This document shows positions 17,343 to 28,000 of a stretch of 64,000 nt of DNA, piece after piece. The translations under genes and the position numbers were made by a program. Location of the stretch: positions 1 to 64,000 of the forward strand of contig NZ_JAKCPW010000008.1 of NCBI RefSeq assembly GCF_021440085.1. The letters run 5' to 3'. The DNA is from Dyadobacter sp. CY261 (GTDB lineage: Bacteria > Bacteroidota > Bacteroidia > Cytophagales > Spirosomataceae). Within the stretch, counting starts at the first letter, position 1, and the number at the start of each line of letters is the position of its first letter. The notes below the pieces were generated by a model that saw only the letters and a program-made list of their open reading frames with translations, did no database searches and had not been told where the DNA came from.

Positions 17343-18321
17343 CAATCAAAGCAAGACAGTTCTTGTAACTGGCGGGGCGGGTTATATTGGATCCGAGTTG
17401 GTCAGGATCCTGTTGCAGGATGATTTTCGGGTCATCGTGTTCGATAACCTTTCATTCGGTGGAGAATCGCTCCTGAGCTTTTGGGGCAATCCCGCATTCC
17501 GGTTTATCAAAGGCGACCTCCGGAATGACGACGATATCAAGGCCGCATTAACAGGCGTCGATTATGTGTGCCACCTGGCCGCCATCGTCGGCGAGCCGCC
17601 TTGCAAGAAATATCCCGAGCTGGCCTTACAAGTTAACTGGCATGCTTCCGTGCGCCTGTATAAGTTCTGTGAAGAAGCCGGGGTCCAACGGTTCGTATTT
17701 GCTTCGACTTGCAGTAATTATGGTAAAATGGCAGTTGCCGACTCGCTGCTCGACGAAACTGCCGAGCTGAACCCGATCTCATTGTATTCGGAAACTAAGG
17801 TCAATTTTGAGAAATATCTGCTTAGCCAGGAAAACAGCACTATCACACGCACTATACTTCGCTTTTCGACGGTCTACGGCATTTCGCCACGACCACGTTT
17901 TGACCTGACCGTTAACGAATTTACACGTGACGCTGCTTTGGGAAAACCATTGCTAATCTATGGTGAAAACTTCTGGCGCCCCTACTGTCACGTGAGCGAC
18001 CTGGCACGTTCCGTAAAGATCGCAATGACAGCCGACGCCAATAAGGTAAATGGGGAGGCCTTCAACGTGGGCGATACCAGCGAAAATTACACCAAGAAAA
18101 TGCTTGCCTCAGAGATCGGGGAGATCATTCCTTCCCTGGAAGTCAATTACCACCCCGTAGTAACAGATCCGAGGGATTACAAGGTAAATTCAGATAAAAT
18201 CAAAAAAATCCTGGGATTTAATATCACCAAGACCGTCCCCGACGGGATCCGGGAAATAGCATCGCTTTTCCGCCAACAAGTCATCACCGAACCGATGAAC
18301 GCACGTTATGGAAATGTCTGA
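17335..18321 (+). CDS. NAD-dependent sugar epimerase/dehydratase (SDR)
   Basis: This 328-residue extended SDR has the nucleotide-binding G13-x2-G16-x2-G19 motif and the catalytic Y151-x3-K155 (YSETK) with S124/T125. These enzymes epimerise, dehydrate or reduce nucleotide-linked sugars. The overlaps with GT4 upstream and the DegT aminotransferase downstream suggest that its product is a keto-sugar precursor for that aminotransferase or a sugar for the GT4. The exact reaction is not determined. Confidence 0.85.
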   Translation: MVNNQSKTVLVTGGAGYIGSELVRILLQDDFRVIVFDNLSFGGESLLSFWGNPAFRFIKGDLRNDDDIKAALTGVDYVCHLAAIVGEPPCKKYPELALQVNWHASVRLYKFCEEAGVQRFVFASTCSNYGKMAVADSLLDETAELNPISLYSETKVNFEKYLLSQENSTITRTILRFSTVYGISPRPRFDLTVNEFTRDAALGKPLLIYGENFWRPYCHVSDLARSVKIAMTADANKVNGEAFNVGDTSENYTKKMLASEIGEIIPSLEVNYHPVVTDPRDYKVNSDKIKKILGFNITKTVPDGIREIASLFRQQVITEPMNARYGNV

Positions 18322-19456
18322 CCTACCTCCTATTCCGCTTTGCGAACCCAACCTCAATGGCCGCGAAAAGCAGTACATGGCTGAGGCGGTCGATTCCAAT
18401 TGGCTTTCAGGCGGTAGCTTTTTACGTCGTTTCGAGCAGCAGCTCGCGGATTACACCGGCGCAGCGCATGTGATAGGCGTTAGCAATGGTACGAGCGCAT
18501 TGCAGGTAGCACTCACACTTGCAGGTGTGGAAAAAGGCGATCTGGTACTGGTTCCCGACCTTACGTTTGTAGCGACCGCCAATGCTGTTAAATACCTCGG
18601 CGCGGATCCCATCATGATCGATATCGACGCAAATACCTGGCTTATGGATCTCGATTTGTTGCAGGATTTTCTCGAAAGCAAAACTTATCAAACTAGTAAC
18701 GGGTGTTTTCACAGGGAAAGCAACCGGCGGATCACGGCGGTAGTGCCAGTACATTTGTTAGGAAATGTGTGTGATATGGATCGACTATCATCAATAGGCG
18801 CAGAATTTTCATTGAATGTCGTCGAAGATGCTGCCTGTTCACTGGGCTCATTTCGGGACGGACGGCATTCGGGTACGGCAGGATTGCTGGGAACAATGAG
18901 CTTTAACAGTAATAAGATCATCACCACGGCCGGCGGCGGTGCGATACTAACTCAAAACGAGTCTTTGGCTAAACGTGCCCGGCACCTGATCACCCAGGCA
19001 AAAAGTCATGCTACCGAATACATTCATGACGGTCTCGGATACAATTTCCGGCTGGTAAACCCGCTCGCAGCAATAGGCTGTGCGCAAATGGAACAGTTAC
19101 AGTCGTTTGTACAGGTAAAAAAAGAAATCGCTGTCTTTTACAATCAACAGTTCGCGGAATGCAACGTAACATTCCAGCAGCTAACGCCCTGTACCGAATC
19201 CAATTACTGGCATTCAGCCATGCTTGTGACCGGCAGTCGCGCCCTGATTTCCGCGCTCGCAACGGAAAATATTGAAACCAGGCCATTGTGGACACCCATT
19301 CACGAACTTCCGATGTTTAGGGAAGATTTGTATATGAGCCGTGAAAACATATCCACAAGGGTATCGCAACGAGGGATAATGCTCCCCTGCTCTACATCTA
19401 TAACCCAAACCCAGCTGCAAAGGGTCTGTGAAGCTGTCAGAAGACTCCTGAACTAA
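18308..19456 (+). CDS. DegT/DnrJ/EryC1/StrS sugar aminotransferase
   Basis: This 382-residue PLP enzyme of the sugar-aminotransferase family has the PLP lysine at K203 (FNSNKIITTAGGG), the pyridine-nitrogen aspartate D174 (VVEDAAC) and the substrate entry motif NWLSGG. The sequence style resembles LegC/PseC-like enzymes that aminate 4-keto nucleotide sugars. A second ATG at 18314 would remove two residues and leave an 8-base overlap. With the SDR it may make an amino-deoxy sugar (inference). Confidence 0.88.
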   Translation: MEMSDLPPIPLCEPNLNGREKQYMAEAVDSNWLSGGSFLRRFEQQLADYTGAAHVIGVSNGTSALQVALTLAGVEKGDLVLVPDLTFVATANAVKYLGADPIMIDIDANTWLMDLDLLQDFLESKTYQTSNGCFHRESNRRITAVVPVHLLGNVCDMDRLSSIGAEFSLNVVEDAACSLGSFRDGRHSGTAGLLGTMSFNSNKIITTAGGGAILTQNESLAKRARHLITQAKSHATEYIHDGLGYNFRLVNPLAAIGCAQMEQLQSFVQVKKEIAVFYNQQFAECNVTFQQLTPCTESNYWHSAMLVTGSRALISALATENIETRPLWTPIHELPMFREDLYMSRENISTRVSQRGIMLPCSTSITQTQLQRVCEAVRRLLN

Positions 19457-19474
19457 CAAAATCTAAGCACTAGT

Positions 19475-20212
19475 ATGTATTGGAATATTGAAGCAGGCCC
19501 CTGGCCCGTGAATGTCGTCATTATGGCAGGAGGAAAAGGCACGCGTCTTAAACCGCTGACCGACAACACCCATAAGTCGCTGATACCAGTCGCCGGAAAG
19601 CCTATTGTCCGGCATATGATCGATCATTTGGCCGCATCCGGTTTTCGCGAAATCCATATTTCAGTTGGCCATCTGGCGGAGCAGGTAATGGATTACCTGG
19701 GCGACGGTAAAGAGCTTGGGATTTCTATCCGGTATATCAAAGAGCGCATCGTGATGGGCAGTATGGGCGCGCTGACGCTCAAACAACGCTGGCAACATGA
19801 GCATTTCCTGGTAATTAATGGTGATGTGTATTCCAATTTTGACATACGCAATCTCTGCTTTGAATACTTTACAAAAAACGCAGCTATGGCTATTCTGACT
19901 GTCCCCAATAGCATGAAAGTGCCTTACGGCGTGGTGGAAATCGGCCCCGACGGTCATATCACCCTCTTTGAAGAGAAACCGGAATATGAACTAATGGTGA
20001 ATGCAGGGGTATATATTTTCAATCAGAAAGTGCATAACCTGATGCCTAAAAGTATTGCCTTTGAGGGCTGGCACCTGATCCAGGCTGCACTGCACGCGGG
20101 TTTGCAAGTTGCCGGTGTGCCTCACACGAAAGGCTACTGGATCGACATCGGCAGCATGGAAACGCTCCGAAAGGCGCAGGAAATGAGTCAGATAGATATT
20201 CCACAACAATAG
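19475..20212 (+). CDS. NDP-sugar nucleotidyltransferase
   Basis: This 245-residue nucleotidyltransferase of the RmlA/GalU type has activation motif MAGGKGTRLKPLT and GKPIVRHMID near residues 16-50, with INGDV as the metal-binding aspartate site. It makes NDP-sugars from NTP and a sugar-1-phosphate. It lacks the C-terminal beta-helix of acetylating versions. N-terminal residues 1-14 (MYWNIEAGPWPVNV) are an extension relative to many relatives, but no better start is seen. It is the last gene of the operon. Confidence 0.87.
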   Translation: MYWNIEAGPWPVNVVIMAGGKGTRLKPLTDNTHKSLIPVAGKPIVRHMIDHLAASGFREIHISVGHLAEQVMDYLGDGKELGISIRYIKERIVMGSMGALTLKQRWQHEHFLVINGDVYSNFDIRNLCFEYFTKNAAMAILTVPNSMKVPYGVVEIGPDGHITLFEEKPEYELMVNAGVYIFNQKVHNLMPKSIAFEGWHLIQAALHAGLQVAGVPHTKGYWIDIGSMETLRKAQEMSQIDIPQQ

Positions 20213-20345
20213 CAACTGCTGGCACGCAATTTATTCATGAAGATTAAAAAGTCATTAAACCATTACCCGGCTTTTCAATCTAACCGGCTCACCTTCAACC
20301 TAACATACTGCCGGGTGTCGAACCGGGCTTATGGCTAATGCCGTC

Positions 20346-22754
20346 ATGAAGAAATCACTACTGATCGTTTCACTCGTTCTATTCCTGTGCCTCCATCTGC
20401 AAGCGCAGGACGAATCTACAACGACCTATCCCATTACGGGCAAACTCGAAGATTCCGATAAAAAGCCGGTTCCGTTTGCCAGCGTTGCATTACTTGCTGC
20501 AAAAGATTCCACACTACTGGGAGGTGGGACTGCCGATGAAAACGGACAATTCACGATTCCGGCGGAACCTGGAAGCTATCTGATCAGGATTACTTTTCTG
20601 GCCATGGATGAGAAGCTCATCCCGAACGTCCGGGTAGCTGCCCAGCCGGTTGCATTGGGTACCATTGCTCTTACCTCGAGCTCACGCTTGCTGGAAGAAC
20701 TGGTGGTCCAGGGGGAAAAGAGCCAAATGGATCTCCAACTGGATAAAAGGGTGTTCAATGTAGGAAAAGACCTCGCGAACATTGGCGGAAATGCCTCCGA
20801 CATTCTTAACAATATGCCTTCGGTTACTGTGGATGTAGAAGGAAATGTGGCGCTGCGGGGCAGCGGTAATGTCCGCATTTTGATCGATGGAAAGCAATCT
20901 GGTATGGTGGGATTGAACCCGGCCGAAGCATTACGACAAATACCAGCCGACCTGATCGAAAGTGTGGAGATTATTACCAATCCTTCTTCACGTTACGACG
21001 CGGAAGGAGAAGTGGGTATTTTGAATATCGTAATGAAGAAAAATATCCGCTATGGCCTCAATGGTACATTCACCGGAACAGCTGGCTACCCTTCGAATTT
21101 CGGTGCTTCATTCAATGTCAACTACCGGAAAAAGAAGGTAAACCTGATCGCAAACTATGGCTGGATGTACCGCGACAGTCCGGGCCGCGGACATTCAAGA
21201 CAAGAGTACAACAGCGCAGATACGAGTTTTGTATATGAACAGGCAAACCGACGCAACCGGGCCGGTTATTCCAACAACTTCCGCGTTGGCCTGGACTATT
21301 TTTTGAACAACCATAACACCCTCACCGCTACCCTCTCTTACCGCAGATCGCACAACGACAATAAATCGAACCTCGAATATCGCGACTTCGATATGAACAA
21401 CGTGCTTACCCGCATCGTCACGCGTTCGGAAGACGAAACCGAACCAAGAACCAATGTCGAGGCAGCGATTAATTACCGTAAAACATTTGAACGAAAAGGC
21501 CAAAGCCTGTCATTTGATGCGAAATATATTTTGAGCGACGAAACCGAGGCCTCGCAATATCACGAAGTAGCCAATGATAATTCCGTCGATCTCCGTCAAC
21601 GGGCATACAATACGGAAGACGAAAAAAACTTTCTTGCCCAATTGGATTACATTCATCCATTAGGCAAGGACGGGAAGCTGGAAGCGGGTTTGAAAACTTC
21701 CATTCGATTGCTAGACAACAATTTCTCCGTTCAGCAGCAACAAGAGCCTAACTACTGGGTTATCCTGCCCGATTATGACAACCGGCTGGCTTATGATGAG
21801 AAAATCCATGCCGCATACCTGATGGCCAGCAACCAGTTTGGCAAAGTATTCGTCCAGGCGGGTCTGCGCGGAGAATACACTGACATTTTCACGGAGCTTA
21901 AAAAAACAGCCCAAACCAATCGTCGCCAATACTTCAATGTGTTTCCAAGCATTCATTTATCATACAAACTGGAAGATGCGCAAACTTTGCAGCTCAGTTA
22001 CAGCTATCGGCTTAGCCGTCCCAACTTCCGGGATTTGCTGCCATTCTCCAATTTCAGCGATTCACGTGTTTTCCGGGCAGGCAATCCGCTTCTAAACCCG
22101 GAATTCACGCATTCCTTCGAGGCAGGGCATTTGGTTAATATGAATAAAGGCACATTGCTTTCAAGCATATACTACCGCCACAGGCTGGGCGTAGTGGAAA
22201 ACATTACCTCGGTTGATTCCATCGGTTTTACCACCATTACACCCATTAACCTTTCCACGGGTGATTCATACGGATTCGAATTCAATCTCACTTACGATCC
22301 GGCACCCTGGTGGAAATTGACGGCCAACGCCAACATTTTCCGGGCTAAGAATGAAGGTTATTACAATGACAAACTCTACCAAAGTGACACTTATTCCTGG
22401 ACCAGCCGTTTTTCATCACGCGTAACCCTGTTTGGCTCCGTCGATTTCCAGACTTCGTTTAACTACCGAGCGCCGAGACGCACTACCCAGGGAAAAGATT
22501 TATCGATCTACTTCATCGACCTCGGCTTGTCGAAAGACATTCTGAAGGGTCGCGGAACACTCACAGCCAGCGTACGGGATTTACTCAACTCCCAGAAACG
22601 CCGCAGCATTACCGAAAATGCAGGCTACTATTCCTATTCGGTGTTCCAATGGCGGCCACGGCAGTTCCTGGTCACGCTTTCCTACCGCCTCAACCGCTCG
22701 AAAGAAAAGCAAAATCAGGACAAGCAGCAGGGTGATATGAACGACGAAGAGTAA
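20346..22754 (+). CDS. TonB-dependent-type outer-membrane beta-barrel receptor
   Basis: The ATG at 20346 places a clear signal peptide (MKKSLLIVSLVLFLCLHLQAQ) at the start; an upstream in-frame ATG at 20331 adds only five residues. The 802-residue protein has a carboxypeptidase-regulatory-like domain (about residues 30-105), a plug domain (about 110-225, with VRILIDGK) and a large barrel with many aromatic-rich strands ending in FLVTLSYRLNRS. It belongs to the outer-membrane beta-barrel family (OMP_b-brl_3). A missing adjacent SusD gene argues against a glycan-uptake pair. The substrate is unknown. Confidence 0.88.
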   Translation: MKKSLLIVSLVLFLCLHLQAQDESTTTYPITGKLEDSDKKPVPFASVALLAAKDSTLLGGGTADENGQFTIPAEPGSYLIRITFLAMDEKLIPNVRVAAQPVALGTIALTSSSRLLEELVVQGEKSQMDLQLDKRVFNVGKDLANIGGNASDILNNMPSVTVDVEGNVALRGSGNVRILIDGKQSGMVGLNPAEALRQIPADLIESVEIITNPSSRYDAEGEVGILNIVMKKNIRYGLNGTFTGTAGYPSNFGASFNVNYRKKKVNLIANYGWMYRDSPGRGHSRQEYNSADTSFVYEQANRRNRAGYSNNFRVGLDYFLNNHNTLTATLSYRRSHNDNKSNLEYRDFDMNNVLTRIVTRSEDETEPRTNVEAAINYRKTFERKGQSLSFDAKYILSDETEASQYHEVANDNSVDLRQRAYNTEDEKNFLAQLDYIHPLGKDGKLEAGLKTSIRLLDNNFSVQQQQEPNYWVILPDYDNRLAYDEKIHAAYLMASNQFGKVFVQAGLRGEYTDIFTELKKTAQTNRRQYFNVFPSIHLSYKLEDAQTLQLSYSYRLSRPNFRDLLPFSNFSDSRVFRAGNPLLNPEFTHSFEAGHLVNMNKGTLLSSIYYRHRLGVVENITSVDSIGFTTITPINLSTGDSYGFEFNLTYDPAPWWKLTANANIFRAKNEGYYNDKLYQSDTYSWTSRFSSRVTLFGSVDFQTSFNYRAPRRTTQGKDLSIYFIDLGLSKDILKGRGTLTASVRDLLNSQKRRSITENAGYYSYSVFQWRPRQFLVTLSYRLNRSKEKQNQDKQQGDMNDEE

Positions 22755-22770
22755 ATCGGTGCGAAAACGC

Positions 22771-22778
22771 TACCTTTG
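22771..22778 (+). promoter_or_regulatory. Candidate -7 promoter box for the CvfB-like gene
   Basis: TACCTTTG fits TANNTTTG in the 48-base gap, with a predicted leader of about 18 bases. No -33 match is visible. Confidence 0.45.
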
Positions 22779-22802
22779 TGCCCGAACCTCGACATTTGAA
22801 TA

Positions 22803-23642
22803 ATGCTATTTATCGGAAAATACAATTACCTCACCATCGAACGGGTCACCAGCGTTGGGATGTTCCTCAGCGATGTGGAAGGTGAAGAAGTGCTGCTTCC
22901 CAACCAATACATCACCGACGATATGCAAGTCGGCGACCAAATAAAAGTATTCGTATACCTCGATTCGGAGGATCGGCCCGTGGCTACCACGCAGACGCCC
23001 AAAATCATCCGGAACGAATTTGCATTTCTGGAAGTGAAGGACGTCTCAGAATACGGCGCGTTTCTCGATTGGGGACTCATTAAGGATCTTTTTGTGCCGT
23101 TCCGCGAACAGCCGAAACCTATGGAAATCGGCGAATGGCACGTGGTATTCCTCTATATGGATCAAAAGACGCAGCGCCTCCTGGCCTCCGCCAAAATAGA
23201 TAAGTTTCTTGAAAGTGACCGGCTAACCGTTCAGGAAGGTGAAGAGGTAGATTTGATCGTTTGGCAGAAAACAGACCTGGGGTACAATGTGGTTGTAAAC
23301 CAATATCACAAGGGGCTCATTTACGCGAATGAAGTATTCCAGCCTCTCGAAATCGGGGATTCACTGAAAGGTTACGTTAAGAAAGTCCGCGACGAGAACA
23401 AACTGGATATTAGTCTGCAAAAAACTGGCTACGAAGTGGTGGAACCGGTTGCAAAACAGATTATGGAAGAAGTCAAGAATGGTAAAGGTTTTCTAGGCCT
23501 TTCCGACAAGTCTTCGCCGGAAGAGATTTATCAAAAGCTTAAAATCAGCAAAAAAATATTTAAAAAAGCCATTGGAGGGTTGTACAGGCAGGGAATTATC
23601 AAGATTGCTGATGACGGGATTTACCTGATTGAGGAGGATTGA
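22803..23642 (+). CDS. CvfB-like S1 RNA-binding protein
   Basis: This 279-residue protein has successive S1-like OB folds (about residues 1-65, 70-135 and 145-210; FLEVKDVSEYGAFLDWG is typical) and a C-terminal winged-helix-like region (LKISKKIFKKAIGGLYRQG). This is the layout of CvfB/YitL, an RNA-binding regulator of virulence genes in Staphylococcus. In Bacteroidota its function is not established. The gene ends at a strong bidirectional terminator. Confidence 0.87.
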   Translation: MLFIGKYNYLTIERVTSVGMFLSDVEGEEVLLPNQYITDDMQVGDQIKVFVYLDSEDRPVATTQTPKIIRNEFAFLEVKDVSEYGAFLDWGLIKDLFVPFREQPKPMEIGEWHVVFLYMDQKTQRLLASAKIDKFLESDRLTVQEGEEVDLIVWQKTDLGYNVVVNQYHKGLIYANEVFQPLEIGDSLKGYVKKVRDENKLDISLQKTGYEVVEPVAKQIMEEVKNGKGFLGLSDKSSPEEIYQKLKISKKIFKKAIGGLYRQGIIKIADDGIYLIEED

Positions 23643-23645
23643 TTA

Positions 23646-23692
23646 AAATAGTAAACGCCATCCCGCACAATACCGGATGGCGTTTACTATTT
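23646..23692. terminator. Bidirectional intrinsic terminator
   Basis: An 18-bp perfect stem (23646-23663 with 23675-23692) closes an 11-base loop and is bordered by A-rich and T-rich ends. It separates the CvfB-like gene from the convergent amidohydrolase gene and can serve both strands. Confidence 0.85.
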
Positions 23693-23707
23693 CTGGCCTA
23701 TTGACTT

Positions 23708-25021
23708 TTATTTCGTCTTATACTTTTCTTTGTACTTGTTGTAAAGCCGCTTCTGCTTGTCATCCAGGTTGACTTTGCCGCCGCGGATGAATACCATTTG
23801 AACGACATTCCCACGCATATCAAGAATATCACCGTCGGACACGAGTAGTGAGGCTTGCTTCCCTTTTTCCAGTGTACCAACCTGCTGGCCGGCACCGATA
23901 ATATCGGCAGCATTACGGGTGACGAATTGCAATGCTTCTTCGGGTGTCACATTTCCGAAACCGGAGGCTGTGCCAGCAAGGAAACCGAGGTTACGCGTTC
24001 GCCACCATTCGTCGGCATAAGTAACGGCCACTTTGACGCCAGCTTTGTGAAGTAGCCCTGGCAGCTCATAAGGCATATAAACGTTTTCATCGACGCCATC
24101 CGGAAGTCTATGGGTAGTATTCACGATTACAGGCACATCATTTTCTTTGAGGAATGTGGTTACCTTATAAGATTCATTTCCGCCAGCAATCACGATCTTC
24201 TTCACACCCGCTTCTTTCGCAAAACGGATAGATTCGATGATATCCTTCGCGTAATCGGCACGAATGTACAGGTTAGTTGTTCCATCAAAAAGTGGCTTCA
24301 TTGCAGCCAAACGCAAGTTTACAGGACTCGGGTTCGCGATTTCCGCGTAGGCCCTGGCTTCGGCAAAAGTCTGCTTGAACAGATCTATCGTTTCCTGGCG
24401 TTTGTCATTTCGTTTGATCGTGTAAGTAAAAGTCTCGTTGTCAAAAGTACCTGCCAGAAACGGTGGCCAGCTTATCCATATACCGTCATCCTTTTTCAAA
24501 ACAGCATCCTCCCAGTTCCATCCATCGCTGTAAAAAACCGAAGACGAGCCAGAGATTGCGCCGCCCTGCGGCACAGCCTGGGATACGAGAACACCATTAC
24601 CCCGTAAAGTCGGGATTACCTCCGAATCGGTATTGTAAGCCACCAGCGCACGTACATGCGGGTTTATCTCCCCCACTTCGCGGTAGTCCAGAGTCGCCCT
24701 GACGGAAGCTATTTCCTGCAAGCCGACGGTCGTGTTCAATGATATAATTCCCGGGAAAATATGCTTCCCTTTCACATCAATTGTTTCAGCCCCTGCCGGA
24801 GCTGTTACCGTGCCAGCCACGCCAACTTGTGTGATAATGCCCTTGTCGAATGCAATGGTCCCGTTCTGGACCACTTCACCATTTCCTATGTGGATGGTCG
24901 CACCTGTCAGCACAATCGGTTTGGTTTGCGGCTTGGCAGGAGCCGGGTTTTGTGCCTGCACTCCTGTCGTTAGTCCAAGCAATAGGCCGGCGATTAACTT
25001 ATATCTTTTCATTATTTTCAA
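23708..25021 (-). CDS. Exported amidohydrolase-like protein lacking metal motif
   Basis: This 437-residue protein has a signal peptide (MKRYKLIAGLLLGLTTGVQAQ) and the amidohydrolase composite layout: an N-terminal beta-sandwich segment (about 35-85), a TIM-barrel-like middle and a C-terminal GTLEKGKQASLLVSDGD segment. The usual PGLIDxHxH metal motif reads PGIISLNTTVG (residues 90-100), and the late aspartate site reads VTYADEWW. It is therefore probably not a classical metal-dependent hydrolase. It is 21 bases downstream of the larger amidohydrolase, so the two are probably made together and may form one periplasmic complex (inference). Confidence 0.8.
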   Translation of the reverse strand: MKIMKRYKLIAGLLLGLTTGVQAQNPAPAKPQTKPIVLTGATIHIGNGEVVQNGTIAFDKGIITQVGVAGTVTAPAGAETIDVKGKHIFPGIISLNTTVGLQEIASVRATLDYREVGEINPHVRALVAYNTDSEVIPTLRGNGVLVSQAVPQGGAISGSSSVFYSDGWNWEDAVLKKDDGIWISWPPFLAGTFDNETFTYTIKRNDKRQETIDLFKQTFAEARAYAEIANPSPVNLRLAAMKPLFDGTTNLYIRADYAKDIIESIRFAKEAGVKKIVIAGGNESYKVTTFLKENDVPVIVNTTHRLPDGVDENVYMPYELPGLLHKAGVKVAVTYADEWWRTRNLGFLAGTASGFGNVTPEEALQFVTRNAADIIGAGQQVGTLEKGKQASLLVSDGDILDMRGNVVQMVFIRGGKVNLDDKQKRLYNKYKEKYKTK

Positions 25022-25042
25022 ATTGAATGTCTTGAAACAGTA

Positions 25043-28000
25043 TTACTTACCAGTTTCGTATCCCACATGGATGTGTTCTGCATGAATGCCAACAATATCC
25101 TCACAATGCCACATGCGAGGCATCGTAGCCTCAGGCTTTTGCGTTGGTTTACCTTCCACCTTTTCCCCAAGCATTTTCTGGATCAGGCGTTCGCGCTCAA
25201 TCAGCATCGATTTCTGTTTTTCCTCATCCTTTTTGCGGTCAAAGTAAATGGTGCCTTCGACCATGGTAAAATCGGGTCTTGAGTAAACGGATAACGGACT
25301 CGCGTTCCAAAGCACCAGATCAGCATCTTTGCCCGCTTTTACGCTACCCATTCGATCTTCTACGTGCAACAGCTTGGCCGGGTTAAGGGTTACCATCTTC
25401 CATGCCTCCTCTTCCGGTACACCACCATACTCGACGGTTTTGGCAGCCTCCTGGTTCAGTCTACGCGCCATCTCGGCATCGTCGGAGTTGATCGCAACGG
25501 TCACGCCTTCGTGGTACATTAATGCCGCATTGTATGGAATGGCCTCTTTTACCTCCATTTTATATGCCCACCAGTCGGCAAAGGTTGAGCCGCCGATGCC
25601 CCTTTTCTGCATTCCATCGGCCAGTTTGTAGCCTTCCAGGATGTGGGTAAATGTGTTGATCCTGAATTTCAGTGAATCGGCCACGTGCATGAGCATATTG
25701 ATTTCCGATTGCACGTAAGAGTGGCAGGTGATGAAACGCTCATTACCCAGTATTTCGGCCAGTGCATCGAGCTCGATGTCGCGGCGTGGTGGTACTATAT
25801 TCTGCTTTTTAGCATTCGCATTGTAGTTTTTCCAACGAGTGGCGTAGTCCCTGGCACGGAGGAAATGATCGAAATAGATTTGCTCCACGCCCATACGCGT
25901 CTGCGGGAAGCGCACACGCTGAACGTCGCCCCAGTTCGACTGCTTCACATTTTCACCTAATGCGAATTTGATTGTTTTAACCTCCGGTACCACCATTTCA
26001 GACTGGCTTGCTCCCCATTTCAGCTTGATCATCGCACTTTGGCCACCAATAGAATTAGCCGAGCCATGCAGCAAATGCGAGGCGGTGACACCACCTGCCA
26101 ACTGGCGATAAATATTAATATCATCGGGATTAACCACATCGCTCATCCGCACTTCCGCCGAGCTGGATTGCCCTCCCTCATTGATACTAAACAACGCGAT
26201 ATGCGAATGCTCGTCGATGATGCCGCTGGTAAGATGTTTGCCGGTCCCGTCGATCGTTCTGCCACCGGATGGTACCGTCAGCCCCTTTCCCACTTTGGTG
26301 ATCTTTCCATTCTGCACGATCACGTCCGCATTTTGCAGAATCCCTTCCTTTTCGTTCGTCCAGATGGTCGCATTTTTGATCAGCACTGTTTCCCTCGCAG
26401 GCAATGTTTCATTACCATAACCTACAAATGGGTAAACGATCGGGCCAGTTTCTTTGCTTTTCGGTTTAGCTGTATCTGCGGCTGCTATCGTTGCATTCTT
26501 CTCAGTGAGAACAGCGCTCCATGGAATGACGGTCCCGTTTGGTAATACACCTTCCCCCATAAAGCCATTCCCGCTAAGCCAGCCAGTCAATCGGGTCGTC
26601 CCACCTGTCTTTTTATCTTGCTGGTATGTCAAAGTCAGCAATGCATTGGCCAGCGTCGCTTTCGGGGTGATCTTGATCGAATCCTGTACCACTATTTTAT
26701 ACTCCGGTTTCTCCGGTGAGCCGGTAATTTGCAATTTTCCCGCTGGCTGGTTATTAAGCGAAAGCGAATAGGTACCTCTCACATCCGGCGCGTCGAGGGC
26801 TGTTAATACGAATTTCTTCCCCAGAACCCAGTTTTCATGGATTACATTGTCTTTCGAAAACAGATCTCCGGAAGTGATGATAAAGTTAGCCAGCATGCCC
26901 GGTTTCAGGCTTCCGATTTTGTTATCTGCTTTTACCAGCGAAGCTGGAAGCGTTGTCAGAGCGGCTAATGCACGTTCTTTGGGTAAACCATATTCAATGG
27001 CGGTTCTGAGATTTTTCCAGAAATCGGACTTGTTTTTCAAACCAGAGGTCGTCAATGCAAACGGAATTTCCGCTTTCGCTACTTCCGAGGCATTGCGTGG
27101 CGCCAGTTCCCAATGTTTCAGTTGGCTCATCGTTACCACTTCTGCGTCCCAGGGGTCCGATACGTCATAAGCATCCGGAAACACGAGCGGCAGCAGCAAT
27201 GTAGCTTTGGTTTCTTTGATTTCGCGAATGCGCTGATATTCGTCGCCCCCGCCTCTGATAATGTATTGTATGCCAAATTCATCGCCAATCTTATCGGCCC
27301 GCAGAATACTGTATTTGTCGTTGGCTTCAAAAAATGAAGGCAGTCCTTTGATCTGGTTAAAAGCTTCGAGGGAAAAATTGGTTTCCTTTTGCTTCCCACC
27401 TTTCGCGTACCAGTCAGCATCATAGTAATTCTGACGTAAAAGCGCCACCACGCCCATTCCCGACGATGGGTATGTCTGTGACGAACTTCCTTTACTGAAC
27501 GAGAAATGCGCGGATGCCTTGCTGTTGAGTATGGCCTTGTTTGCCAACTCGCCAGTAAGGGTCACAAGCGCTCCGTTACCGCGCACAATTCCGTCGTGCG
27601 CGTGTACCAGCAGGGTACCGAAGCCGATTTTCCGCAAATCGGCAGCTTTTTGGGCATCGGGTGTAAAAAGGATACTGGCATCCATTTCAGGCTGAATGGC
27701 CTGGTTCCAGCCGAATGCCCCTTTCTTGTTCGATTCCAGCTGAGGCGTTTGTCTGCCGCCTCCGCCCTGCGCCCTTCTCACCTCGGGCATTCCGTAATCC
27801 GAATCGAGTTCAATAAGCGAGGCATAAATAAATTTACCTTTTAAATCGATTGTAACAGTTCCGGCGGGAATCTTCACTTGCTTACCTGTTTCACGGATCA
27901 CGCCGTCTTCAATCAGCAACGTTGCATTCTCGATGGTAGTTTTCGGGTCGACGACGATCGTTGCGTTTGTAAAAGCGTACCGGCCTGTTCTCTCGTCATA

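Noticed and set aside
26039-26545. 168-codon plus-strand open frame inside the large amidohydrolase region
   Set aside because: Antisense shadow of the metal-motif-bearing module of the 1014-residue protein.
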